Below the pieces are notes generated by a model. The model was not told the origin of the DNA. It worked only from the letters and a program-made list of their open reading frames with translations, and ran no database searches. The position numbers and the translations under genes were made by a program. This document shows positions 29,978-37,289 of a stretch of 64,000 nt of DNA, in pieces (position 1 is the stretch's first letter; each line of letters begins with the position of its first letter). This stretch comes from Pseudomonas sp. Seg1 (lineage in GTDB: Bacteria; Pseudomonadota; Gammaproteobacteria; Pseudomonadales; Pseudomonadaceae): NCBI RefSeq assembly GCF_018326005.1, contig NZ_AP021903.1:434001-498000 (forward strand), written 5' to 3'.

Positions 29978-30901
29978 ATGGCTGGTAAAAAGAACACCGA
30001 TAAAGAAGGCAGCTCGTGGATTGGGAAGGTCGAAGACTACTCCCGTAAAATCTGGCTGGCTGGTTTAGGCGTGTACTCGAAGATCGACACTGACGGCAGC
30101 AAGCTCTTCGATACATTGGTCAAAGACGGCGAGAAAGCCGAGAAGCTCACCAAGTCTGCAGTCGGCAAAAAAGTCGATGCCGCCAAGGACTCCGCTTCTT
30201 CGGCCAAATCGCGCATCAGTGGCGTGAAAGATCGCGCACTGGGCAAGTGGGATGAGCTGGAAGGGGCTTTCGACAAGCGCCTGAACAGTGCAATTTCGCG
30301 CCTGGGTGTGCCAAGCCGCAATGAAGTCAAAGCGCTGCACAGCAAGGTTGAAACCCTGACCAAGCAGATCGAAAAACTCACCGGTCTGAAAGCTCAGCCT
30401 GTGGCGGCGAAAACCGCAGCAGCCAAACCGGCAGCCAAAACCGCCGCAGCTAAACCAGCGGCAAAAACCGCGGCCAAGCCTTTGGCCAAAGCGGCTGCCA
30501 AACCGGTGGCGAAGGCTAAAGCAGCAGTTAAATCCGTAGCGAAAACGGCTGCCGCCAAACCTGCTGCGAAAGCAGCGGCCAAGCCGGTTGCAGCTGCCAA
30601 GGCTGCCGCGAAACCTGCCGCTAAAACCGCAGCGAAGCCAGCCGCCAAGCCAGCAGCGAAAACCGCTGCCGCCAAGCCAGCGGCCAAACCAGCGGCCAAA
30701 CCCGCTGCGGCGAAGAAACCGGCTGTGAAAAAGCCGGCCGCACCGAAAGCCGCTGCGCCGAAACCGGCAGCGCCTGCCGCTGCAGCCAAGCCTGCCACCC
30801 CGGCAACCCCGGCCAGCGCGTCGAACTCCGCCGCTGCACCGACTCCGGTAGCCACCCCGACTGCTGCATCGACCCCGTCGACACCAACCAGTCAGTCCTG
30901 A
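29978..30901 (+). CDS. phaF: PHA granule-associated protein PhaF (phasin with histone-like tail)
   Basis: Granule protein and nucleoid-binding organiser that spreads PHA granules at cell division. 307 residues. The N-terminal phasin half (about 1-140) is related to PhaI. From about residue 141 comes a long Ala/Lys/Pro tail of repeated AAAKPAAK units like histone H1, ending in a Ser/Thr/Pro-rich segment. The repeat also gives long false open frames on the other strand. AAGGAG precedes the start, and a strong terminator follows. Confidence 0.96.
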   Translation: MAGKKNTDKEGSSWIGKVEDYSRKIWLAGLGVYSKIDTDGSKLFDTLVKDGEKAEKLTKSAVGKKVDAAKDSASSAKSRISGVKDRALGKWDELEGAFDKRLNSAISRLGVPSRNEVKALHSKVETLTKQIEKLTGLKAQPVAAKTAAAKPAAKTAAAKPAAKTAAKPLAKAAAKPVAKAKAAVKSVAKTAAAKPAAKAAAKPVAAAKAAAKPAAKTAAKPAAKPAAKTAAAKPAAKPAAKPAAAKKPAVKKPAAPKAAAPKPAAPAAAAKPATPATPASASNSAAAPTPVATPTAASTPSTPTSQS

Positions 30902-30919
30902 TTCTTCAGGGCAAAACAA

Positions 30920-30952
30920 AACGCCCGGCCTGTGAACGCCGGGCGTTTTTTT
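30920..30952 (+). terminator. Intrinsic terminator of phaIF
   Basis: ACGCCCGGC (30921-30929) pairs with GCCGGGCGT (30938-30946), followed by a run of Ts. Confidence 0.94.
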
Positions 30953-30991
30953 GTGTATTTTAAAAGCAAACCCTCACCCCAGCCCTCTCTC

Positions 30992-32276
30992 TGTATGTAC
31001 CGGAGACATGGTGGACAGGTGTTCGGAGACATGGTGGACACTTTTTAATAGACACATTGCTCATCACCAAGGAGATGACCTGTGTCCTGGGAAGAGGTGT
31101 CCACCGTGCAGCTTCGTTCAGAGTTTGTGCATTTGGCTCGGCAAGAAGGAGCCAATGTCCGGCAGCTTTGCCGCCGATTCAATATCAGCCCAAGCACTGC
31201 CTACAAATGGCTCAACAGGTTTGAAACTTCAGGTGCAGAGGGCTTGATCGATCAGTCTCGACGACCGAAGACGTCACCCAAACGCTGCGCTGAAGAGGTT
31301 GAGCAGCAGATTCTGACCGTGAGTGAGGAATACGCGGCTTGGGGCGCTCGCAAGCTCAAACGTGTGCTGGAAGACAGCGGCGTAGTAATGCCTTCGGTCA
31401 GTACCGTGCATGCGGTTTTACAGCGTCATTCACGCGTTGATTCAAAGGCCGCTGAGATTAAACCGTTTATCCGCTTCGAGCATGAAGCGCCCAACGATCT
31501 TTGGCAGATGGACTTCAAGGGCCATATCAGCCTGGCTCAGGGACGTTGCCATCCGTTGACGATACTGGACGATCATTCGCGGTTTTCGCTGTGTATCGCG
31601 GCCTGCCTCGATGAGCGACGTGAAACCGTTCAGGAGCATCTAATCCGGGTCTTTCGGCGTCATGGTCTGCCTTTGCGCATGACGATGGACAACGGTTCAC
31701 CCTGGGGTGACCAGACTGGCGTTTATACCGCGCTGGAGGTCTGGCTGATGAGTCAGGGCATCAAGGTCGGGCACTCTCGACCTTATCATCCGCAAACCCA
31801 AGGAAAGCTGGAACGCTTCCACCGCAGCCTGAAAAATGAAGTCCTGCGAGACCGACATTTTATTGATCTCAACGGTGCACAACGCGCGTTTGATATCTGG
31901 CGTGATATCTACAACCAGAAGCGTCCACATCAAGCGTTGGACATGCAGGTGCCTGCTACTCGCTACAGCAGCAGCCCACGGGAATATCAGGAGCAGCCCG
32001 CGGCGCCGGAGTACGACGATGGGGATGTGGTCAGGAAGGTTCAGGTGAAGGGCGAGATCTACTGGCGGAACCGTGAATACACAGTCGGAAAAGCTTTTTA
32101 TGGGAGGTCAGTAGCTATCCGGGAAACGACGGAAGATGGCATCCACGATGTCTACTGGAGTAGACATCGTATTGCCCGAATCGACTTGAACTTGCAGATC
32201 GTTACGGCAGGTAAGAAGATCTAAAACCGTCCACCATGTCTCCGAACATGTGTCCACCATGTCTCCGGTACATACA
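30992..32276 (+). mobile_element. IS481-family insertion sequence, copy 1
   Basis: 1285 bp. Ends are TGTATGTACCGGAGACATGG on the left and its complement on the right. Inside each end CGGAGACATGGTGGAC occurs twice, probably the transposase-binding sites. It carries one gene, the 380-residue transposase. The flanking 5-mers are CTCTC (30987-30991) and CTCCC (32277-32281), a near but imperfect target duplication. Reads identical to copy 2 wherever compared. Confidence 0.93.
31082..32224 (+). CDS. IS481-family transposase, copy 1
   Basis: DDE transposase, 380 residues. GTG start at 31082 with AAGGAG a few bases upstream. An N-terminal helix-turn-helix (LARQEGANVRQLCRRFNISP) is followed by an rve-type integrase core. 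The three acidic residues lie in LWQMDFKGH, TMDNGSPWG and the HPQTQGKLERFHRSLK stretch. A C-terminal beta-rich extension (VKGEIYWRNREYTVGKAFYG) is normal for the family. Intact and presumably active. It is transcribed toward the second copy and, beyond it, antisense into phaD. Confidence 0.95.
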   Translation: MSWEEVSTVQLRSEFVHLARQEGANVRQLCRRFNISPSTAYKWLNRFETSGAEGLIDQSRRPKTSPKRCAEEVEQQILTVSEEYAAWGARKLKRVLEDSGVVMPSVSTVHAVLQRHSRVDSKAAEIKPFIRFEHEAPNDLWQMDFKGHISLAQGRCHPLTILDDHSRFSLCIAACLDERRETVQEHLIRVFRRHGLPLRMTMDNGSPWGDQTGVYTALEVWLMSQGIKVGHSRPYHPQTQGKLERFHRSLKNEVLRDRHFIDLNGAQRAFDIWRDIYNQKRPHQALDMQVPATRYSSSPREYQEQPAAPEYDDGDVVRKVQVKGEIYWRNREYTVGKAFYGRSVAIRETTEDGIHDVYWSRHRIARIDLNLQIVTAGKKI

Positions 32277-32420
32277 CTCCCAGAGGGAGAGGGGGCCGAC
32301 CGCAATGTCTTACGTCATGCATCGACCGGAAAAACCGAGTCGATTATGGATTCAATAGAGAGATTTCAGGTCGGCGTAACTCATCAGCATCCCCGGATAA
32401 GTCCCCTCTCCCTCTGGGAG

Positions 32421-33705
32421 TGTATGTACCGGAGACATGGTGGACAGGTGTTCGGAGACATGGTGGACACTTTTTAATAGACACATTGCTCATCACCAAG
32501 GAGATGACCTGTGTCCTGGGAAGAGGTGTCCACCGTGCAGCTTCGTTCAGAGTTTGTGCATTTGGCTCGGCAAGAAGGAGCCAATGTCCGGCAGCTTTGC
32601 CGCCGATTCAATATCAGCCCAAGCACTGCCTACAAATGGCTCAACAGGTTTGAAACTTCAGGTGCAGAGGGCTTGATCGATCAGTCTCGACGACCGAAGA
32701 CGTCACCCAAACGCTGCGCTGAAGAGGTTGAGCAGCAGATTCTGACCGTGAGTGAGGAATACGCGGCTTGGGGCGCTCGCAAGCTCAAACGTGTGCTGGA
32801 AGACAGCGGCGTAGTAATGCCTTCGGTCAGTACCGTGCATGCGGTTTTACAGCGTCATTCACGCGTTGATTCAAAGGCCGCTGAGATTAAACCGTTTATC
32901 CGCTTCGAGCATGAAGCGCCCAACGATCTTTGGCAGATGGACTTCAAGGGCCATATCAGCCTGGCTCAGGGACGTTGCCATCCGTTGACGATACTGGACG
33001 ATCATTCGCGGTTTTCGCTGTGTATCGCGGCCTGCCTCGATGAGCGACGTGAAACCGTTCAGGAGCATCTAATCCGGGTCTTTCGGCGTCATGGTCTGCC
33101 TTTGCGCATGACGATGGACAACGGTTCACCCTGGGGTGACCAGACTGGCGTTTATACCGCGCTGGAGGTCTGGCTGATGAGTCAGGGCATCAAGGTCGGG
33201 CACTCTCGACCTTATCATCCGCAAACCCAAGGAAAGCTGGAACGCTTCCACCGCAGCCTGAAAAATGAAGTCCTGCGAGACCGACATTTTATTGATCTCA
33301 ACGGTGCACAACGCGCGTTTGATATCTGGCGTGATATCTACAACCAGAAGCGTCCACATCAAGCGTTGGACATGCAGGTGCCTGCTACTCGCTACAGCAG
33401 CAGCCCACGGGAATATCAGGAGCAGCCCGCGGCGCCGGAGTACGACGATGGGGATGTGGTCAGGAAGGTTCAGGTGAAGGGCGAGATCTACTGGCGGAAC
33501 CGTGAATACACAGTCGGAAAAGCTTTTTATGGGAGGTCAGTAGCTATCCGGGAAACGACGGAAGATGGCATCCACGATGTCTACTGGAGTAGACATCGTA
33601 TTGCCCGAATCGACTTGAACTTGCAGATCGTTACGGCAGGTAAGAAGATCTAAAACCGTCCACCATGTCTCCGAACATGTGTCCACCATGTCTCCGGTAC
33701 ATACA
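32421..33705 (+). mobile_element. IS481-family insertion sequence, copy 2
   Basis: 1285 bp, same orientation and, as read, same sequence as copy 1, starting 1429 bases later. Flanked by a perfect 5-bp direct repeat GGGAG (32416-32420 and 33706-33710). Removing the element and one GGGAG restores CCTCTGGGAGAGGGCTAGGG, an uninterrupted repeat arm. This fixes the element ends. Confidence 0.94.
32511..33653 (+). CDS. IS481-family transposase, copy 2
   Basis: The 380-residue product is identical to that of copy 1, with the same GTG start, helix-turn-helix and DDE core. Identity also holds in the other reading frames, so the DNA itself is essentially unchanged between copies. This points to very recent transposition or gene conversion. 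Ends 84 bases before the stop of the convergent phaD gene. Confidence 0.95.
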   Translation: MSWEEVSTVQLRSEFVHLARQEGANVRQLCRRFNISPSTAYKWLNRFETSGAEGLIDQSRRPKTSPKRCAEEVEQQILTVSEEYAAWGARKLKRVLEDSGVVMPSVSTVHAVLQRHSRVDSKAAEIKPFIRFEHEAPNDLWQMDFKGHISLAQGRCHPLTILDDHSRFSLCIAACLDERRETVQEHLIRVFRRHGLPLRMTMDNGSPWGDQTGVYTALEVWLMSQGIKVGHSRPYHPQTQGKLERFHRSLKNEVLRDRHFIDLNGAQRAFDIWRDIYNQKRPHQALDMQVPATRYSSSPREYQEQPAAPEYDDGDVVRKVQVKGEIYWRNREYTVGKAFYGRSVAIRETTEDGIHDVYWSRHRIARIDLNLQIVTAGKKI

Positions 33706-33736
33706 GGGAGAGGGCTAGGGTGAGGGGCTCTTGATT

Positions 33737-34357
33737 TCAGTCGTGATCTTCAAGGTATTGCAGGGCCATCCGTTCGGTCGCCACTTTCACCGGCGGCAGC
33801 AAGTGCGGCGCCACCAGCATCATGATCTGGTACACGACGAGTCTGACCTCACCCTCACGATCAAGAATCCGCTGATAGTCCAGCGAGAACAGCAGGGTCA
33901 TGGTGATCTGCTCCACCAGTTGCCCCAACGCCTGGGTATCACTGACCAACTGCCCGCCCGCTTTCAACCGTGCCAGCAATGACGCCAGCGTGCGCTTCAG
34001 AGCATTGAGCAAATGACGAATCCCCTTCGCCAGTTTCGGCAACCGTCCGGCCAGGTTCGACAGGTCCTGAAACAGAAACCGATACTGCGCCAGTCGCTCG
34101 ACGATCAAATGCAGGAACAGCCAGTAATCCTCCGGCGCCAGCTCCACATCCGAGGGCGGATCGAGCAGCGGCGCCAGTTCATTCTGGAAACGTTCGAACA
34201 ACCCGAGTATCAGCGGTTCCTTGCCGTGGAAGTGGTAGTAGAGGTTGCCGGGGCTGATCCCCATTTCGTTGGCAACCTCCATGGTGGAGACGTTTGGCTC
34301 GCCCTTTTCGTTGAACAGTTGCAGAGCACATTCGAGAATCCGGTCGCGGGTTTTCAT
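33737..34357 (-). CDS. phaD: TetR-family regulator PhaD
   Basis: Transcriptional regulator of the PHA genes (an activator at the phaC1 and phaI promoters in P. putida), 206 residues. The N-terminal TetR helix-turn-helix covers about residues 5-50 (TRDRILECALQLFNEKGEPN ... GISPGNLYYHFHGKEPL); the helical ligand-binding domain follows. Last gene of phaC1-phaZ-phaC2-phaD, 30 bases after phaC2. Its 3' end faces the IS pair, which inserted outside the coding region. Confidence 0.93.
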   Translation of the reverse strand: MKTRDRILECALQLFNEKGEPNVSTMEVANEMGISPGNLYYHFHGKEPLILGLFERFQNELAPLLDPPSDVELAPEDYWLFLHLIVERLAQYRFLFQDLSNLAGRLPKLAKGIRHLLNALKRTLASLLARLKAGGQLVSDTQALGQLVEQITMTLLFSLDYQRILDREGEVRLVVYQIMMLVAPHLLPPVKVATERMALQYLEDHD

Positions 34358-34387
34358 CCAGTCTTCTTAGAAAAGTTCGGTTAAGCG

Positions 34388-36070
34388 TCAGCGCACACGC
34401 ACGTAAGTACCGGGCGCGGCCTCCATCGGTGGATAGTTCGGGTTGCCGAGGGTAAACGTGGTTTCGTGCTGGGCACCGGAGCGCTGTTGAATCCATTCCA
34501 GCCACTGCGGCCACCAGCTGCCATCAACGTGTTTGGCGTCGTAGTACCAGGCGCGTGGGTCGCTGCTCATCTTCCCGTTCTCGACGTACGCGGCTTTCGG
34601 GTTGCTTGGCGGGTTGAGGATGCTTTGCACGTGGCCGCTGTTGGACAGCACGAAGCGGCGCTCGCCACCCAGCAGCAGGGTCGAGCGATACACCGCGTCC
34701 CACGGCGTGATGTGATCGTTCATGCCGGCGACGCTGAAGCTGTCGACGGTGACTTTTTGCAGATCGATCGGCGTGCCGCACACTTCCAGGCCGCCGGGAT
34801 GGGTCAACGGGTTGTGTTTGAAGAAGTCCAGCAGATCGCCGTGAAACGCGGCGGGCAGGCGGGTGTTGTCGTTGTTCCAGTAAAGGATGTCGAAGGCGGG
34901 CGGTTCTTTGCCCAGCAGGTAGTTGTTGACGAAGTAGCTCCAGATCAAATCGTTCGGGCGCATCCAGGCAAAGATCTTCGCCATGTCGCGGCCGTCCAGC
35001 ACGCCTTTCTGATAGGAGCGGCGCTTGGCCGCTTCCAGCGTCTGCTCATCGGCAAACAGCGTGGCCGGGGTTTCGATCTGGCTGTCGAGCAGGCTGACCA
35101 GATAGGTCGCGCTGGAGATGCGGCGCAACTGCCGCTTGGCCTGCAAATGACCTTGCAAGGCTGCGATGGTCAGTCCGCCGGCGCAGGCACCCATCAGGTT
35201 CACTTCGCGGGCGCCGGTGATTGCCCGGCACACGTTCATCGCTTCTTCCACCGCTTCAACGTAGGTCGACAGGCCCCACTCGCGATGGCGCACATCGGGG
35301 TTGCGCCAGCTGATCATGAAGGTCTGCAAGCCGTTCTTCAGCGCGTACTGGACGAAGCTGTTGTGTGGGCTCAGGTCGAAGATGTAGTACTTGTTGATTT
35401 GCGGCGGCACCACCAGCAGCGGCTTGGCGTACTGCTTTTCGCTCATCGGCTTGTACTGGATCAGCTCCAGCATCTCATTGCGAAACACCACCGAGCCGGT
35501 GGTGGTGGCGACGGTCTTGCCGACCTCGAAAGCCTGACGAGTGACCTGCCGTGGCAAGCCGTCGTTGTGCAGCAGGTCATCGAACAGATGACTGAGGCCG
35601 CGCACCAGACTGTTACCGCCGGAGTTGAACAGCTCCTTGATCGCCAGCGGGTTGAGCAGGGTGTTGGACGGGGCCACGGCGTCGTTGAGCAGGGTGAAGG
35701 CAAAGTGTGCACGGGCGCGGTCGTCATCGCTCATGTTGCTTTCATCGATCCAGCTTTTGACCTGCTTCTGCCAAGCCAGATAGGCCTGCAGGCTGCGCCG
35801 GTAAAACGGGTTGAGGCTCCACGCCGGATCGGCGAAGCGAGTGTCCTGCGGGTTGGTCGGGTGTAAGGTTTCGCCGAGCAGCACACGGCCGAGCTGGCCG
35901 CCGAGTTTCAAGGCGTGTTTCGCGCTGTGAATCGGATTACGCAGACCATGGGCGGCGACACTGCGCAAGGTCGAGAGCAGATCCCGGCCACGCAGACCGG
36001 TGATCGCACTTTGTGCGTTGATGAACACGGCGGGGCTGGGCACTACGCCCGTCGCTGGTTTGTCGCGCAT
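34388..36070 (-). CDS. phaC2: Poly(3-hydroxyalkanoate) synthase 2
   Basis: Class II PHA synthase that polymerises (R)-3-hydroxyacyl-CoA of C6-C14 into granule polyester. 560 residues. The nucleophile Cys296 is in the lipase-like box MGACAGG. DHITPWDAVY contains the region of the catalytic Asp and SNSGHVQSIL that of the catalytic His. Paralogue of PhaC1, sharing long identical stretches such as LELIQYKP and VVPPQIN. Confidence 0.96.
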   Translation of the reverse strand: MRDKPATGVVPSPAVFINAQSAITGLRGRDLLSTLRSVAAHGLRNPIHSAKHALKLGGQLGRVLLGETLHPTNPQDTRFADPAWSLNPFYRRSLQAYLAWQKQVKSWIDESNMSDDDRARAHFAFTLLNDAVAPSNTLLNPLAIKELFNSGGNSLVRGLSHLFDDLLHNDGLPRQVTRQAFEVGKTVATTTGSVVFRNEMLELIQYKPMSEKQYAKPLLVVPPQINKYYIFDLSPHNSFVQYALKNGLQTFMISWRNPDVRHREWGLSTYVEAVEEAMNVCRAITGAREVNLMGACAGGLTIAALQGHLQAKRQLRRISSATYLVSLLDSQIETPATLFADEQTLEAAKRRSYQKGVLDGRDMAKIFAWMRPNDLIWSYFVNNYLLGKEPPAFDILYWNNDNTRLPAAFHGDLLDFFKHNPLTHPGGLEVCGTPIDLQKVTVDSFSVAGMNDHITPWDAVYRSTLLLGGERRFVLSNSGHVQSILNPPSNPKAAYVENGKMSSDPRAWYYDAKHVDGSWWPQWLEWIQQRSGAQHETTFTLGNPNYPPMEAAPGTYVRVR

Positions 36071-36210
36071 GACTCAACACTCCTTCGTCTTCAGGTCAAA
36101 AAACAAACTCACCGAACCAGAACACCATAGACGCTGTTGCGGGTTGCTGCCTGCGCGGCGTCCTGCCGCGCACTTTCTACAAAAGCCCTGCATAAAGCCT
36201 GCCGCAGGGC

Positions 36211-37065
36211 TTAACCGCCGAGCGGAGTTGGATGCGGGTGCATCACGGCGCGTTGACGCTCCTCCTGGAGGAATTTCATGATGATCGGCGCCACCGCTTC
36301 GGCGCGGGTGATCAGGAACAGATGACCGTCGTCGATGATGTGCAACTGCGCATTGGGAATGCGCCAAGCGAGCATGCGCATGTTGATCAGCGGAATCAGC
36401 GGATCGTCATCGCCGGCCAGTACCAGCGTCGGTTGATGGATCTTGTGCAGCCAGTGAATGCTGGTCCAGCCAAGGCCGGCGAACAGTTGCCAGTAGTAAC
36501 CGAGCTTGCCTGCCGAACGCACTTTCGCCGCATGGCTGGCGGCCAGCGTCGGGTCACGGCGGAACGAGCCGCCGTAGATCAAAGGCGCGATGCGGATGAC
36601 ATGGGATGGCTGGATGTAGCGCCGGGGGCTGGCCATCATCCACAGCACTTTCGGTTTGCCCGGCACCATCACTGCACCGGCAGCGGTCGCCGCCAGCACC
36701 AGTTTCTTGCAGCGCTCGGGGTAGTCGTAGGCGAATTGCTGCGCCAGTGCGCCCCCCCACGACACGCCGATCACATTGACCTGACCGTAGTCGAGGTAAT
36801 CGAGCATCCGCGCAGTCAGCTTGGCCAGGCCAGGAAAGCGATACGGCCGGTTCGGCGTCGAAGAACCGCCGACCCCGGGCACGTCGAAAGCGATCACTTC
36901 CAGGTCCGGATCCAGCGCCGCGACGAACGGAAACACCAGCTCCAGGTTGGCGCCGATGCCGTTGAAAATCAGCAAGGGCGTCAAGTGAGGCTTGCCGGGG
37001 CGTACTGCCGTGCGGAGGGTCTGGCCATCCAGGTCGACGGTACGAAAAATGAACGGTTGCGGCAT
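36211..37065 (-). CDS. phaZ: Intracellular medium-chain-length PHA depolymerase
   Basis: Hydrolyses stored PHA inside the cell. 284 residues, alpha/beta-hydrolase fold. Ser102 is the nucleophile in GVSWGG (same number as in P. putida PhaZ); the Asp is in VLAGDDDPLIP and the His in IIDDGHLFLI. Lies between the two synthase genes as in all type II pha clusters. A chimeric REP doublet separates it from phaC1. Confidence 0.96.
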   Translation of the reverse strand: MPQPFIFRTVDLDGQTLRTAVRPGKPHLTPLLIFNGIGANLELVFPFVAALDPDLEVIAFDVPGVGGSSTPNRPYRFPGLAKLTARMLDYLDYGQVNVIGVSWGGALAQQFAYDYPERCKKLVLAATAAGAVMVPGKPKVLWMMASPRRYIQPSHVIRIAPLIYGGSFRRDPTLAASHAAKVRSAGKLGYYWQLFAGLGWTSIHWLHKIHQPTLVLAGDDDPLIPLINMRMLAWRIPNAQLHIIDDGHLFLITRAEAVAPIIMKFLQEERQRAVMHPHPTPLGG

Positions 37066-37105
37066 GCTTCAGGCCCTGTGGGTCAATCTCAATATCACCT
37101 CGAAT

Positions 37106-37274
37106 CCCTTGTGGGAGCGGGCACTGTGGCGAGGGGATTTATCCCCGATCGACTGCGAAGCAGTCGCACACCCTCGAACGCGGAGAATCATAGTTGCCGC
37201 GATTGCAGGTTTTGGGGCCGCTGCGCGACCCATCGGGGATGAATCCCCTCACCACAAGCCCGCTCCCACGGGGG
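37106..37274. repeat. Chimeric REP doublet between phaC1 and phaZ
   Basis: Outer arms are GTGGGAGCGGGC and GCCCGCTCCCAC. Fused inside them are arms of a second REP type, TGTGGCGAGGGGATTTATCC and GGGATGAATCCCCTCACCAC. The inner part also has GACTGCGAAGCAGTC. A two-family composite. Confidence 0.8.
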
Positions 37275-37289
37275 AATGAGGTGTGTCAG

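Larger units (their letters stand above)
30971..33727. repeat. Palindromic intergenic repeat split by two IS copies
   Basis: With both IS copies removed, the region reads as two mirror-image arms. The left has CCCTCACCCCAGCCCTCT then CAGAGGGAGAGGG; the right has CCCTCTCCCTCTGGGAG then AGGGCTAGGGTGAGGGG. Each arm is itself a hairpin (CCCTCTCCC-AGA-GGGAGAGGG type). The centre, roughly 32294-32402, is unique and holds no ORF. This is a common Pseudomonas-type intergenic palindrome, here the insertion target of both elements. Confidence 0.75.

Noticed and set aside
30394..30855. Ala/Gly-rich minus-strand frame resembling a membrane protein
   Set aside because: Mirror of the PhaF AAKPA repeat; its hydrophobicity is a by-product of reversed Lys/Ala/Pro codons.
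32277..32420. Possible passenger gene of a composite transposon between the IS copies
   Set aside because: Only 144 bases of palindromic repeat and unique sequence with no ORF of note; each IS has its own target-site flanks.
33737..34357. phaD disrupted by the IS pair
   Set aside because: The phaD stop lies 32 bases beyond the IS end and the 206-residue protein is complete.
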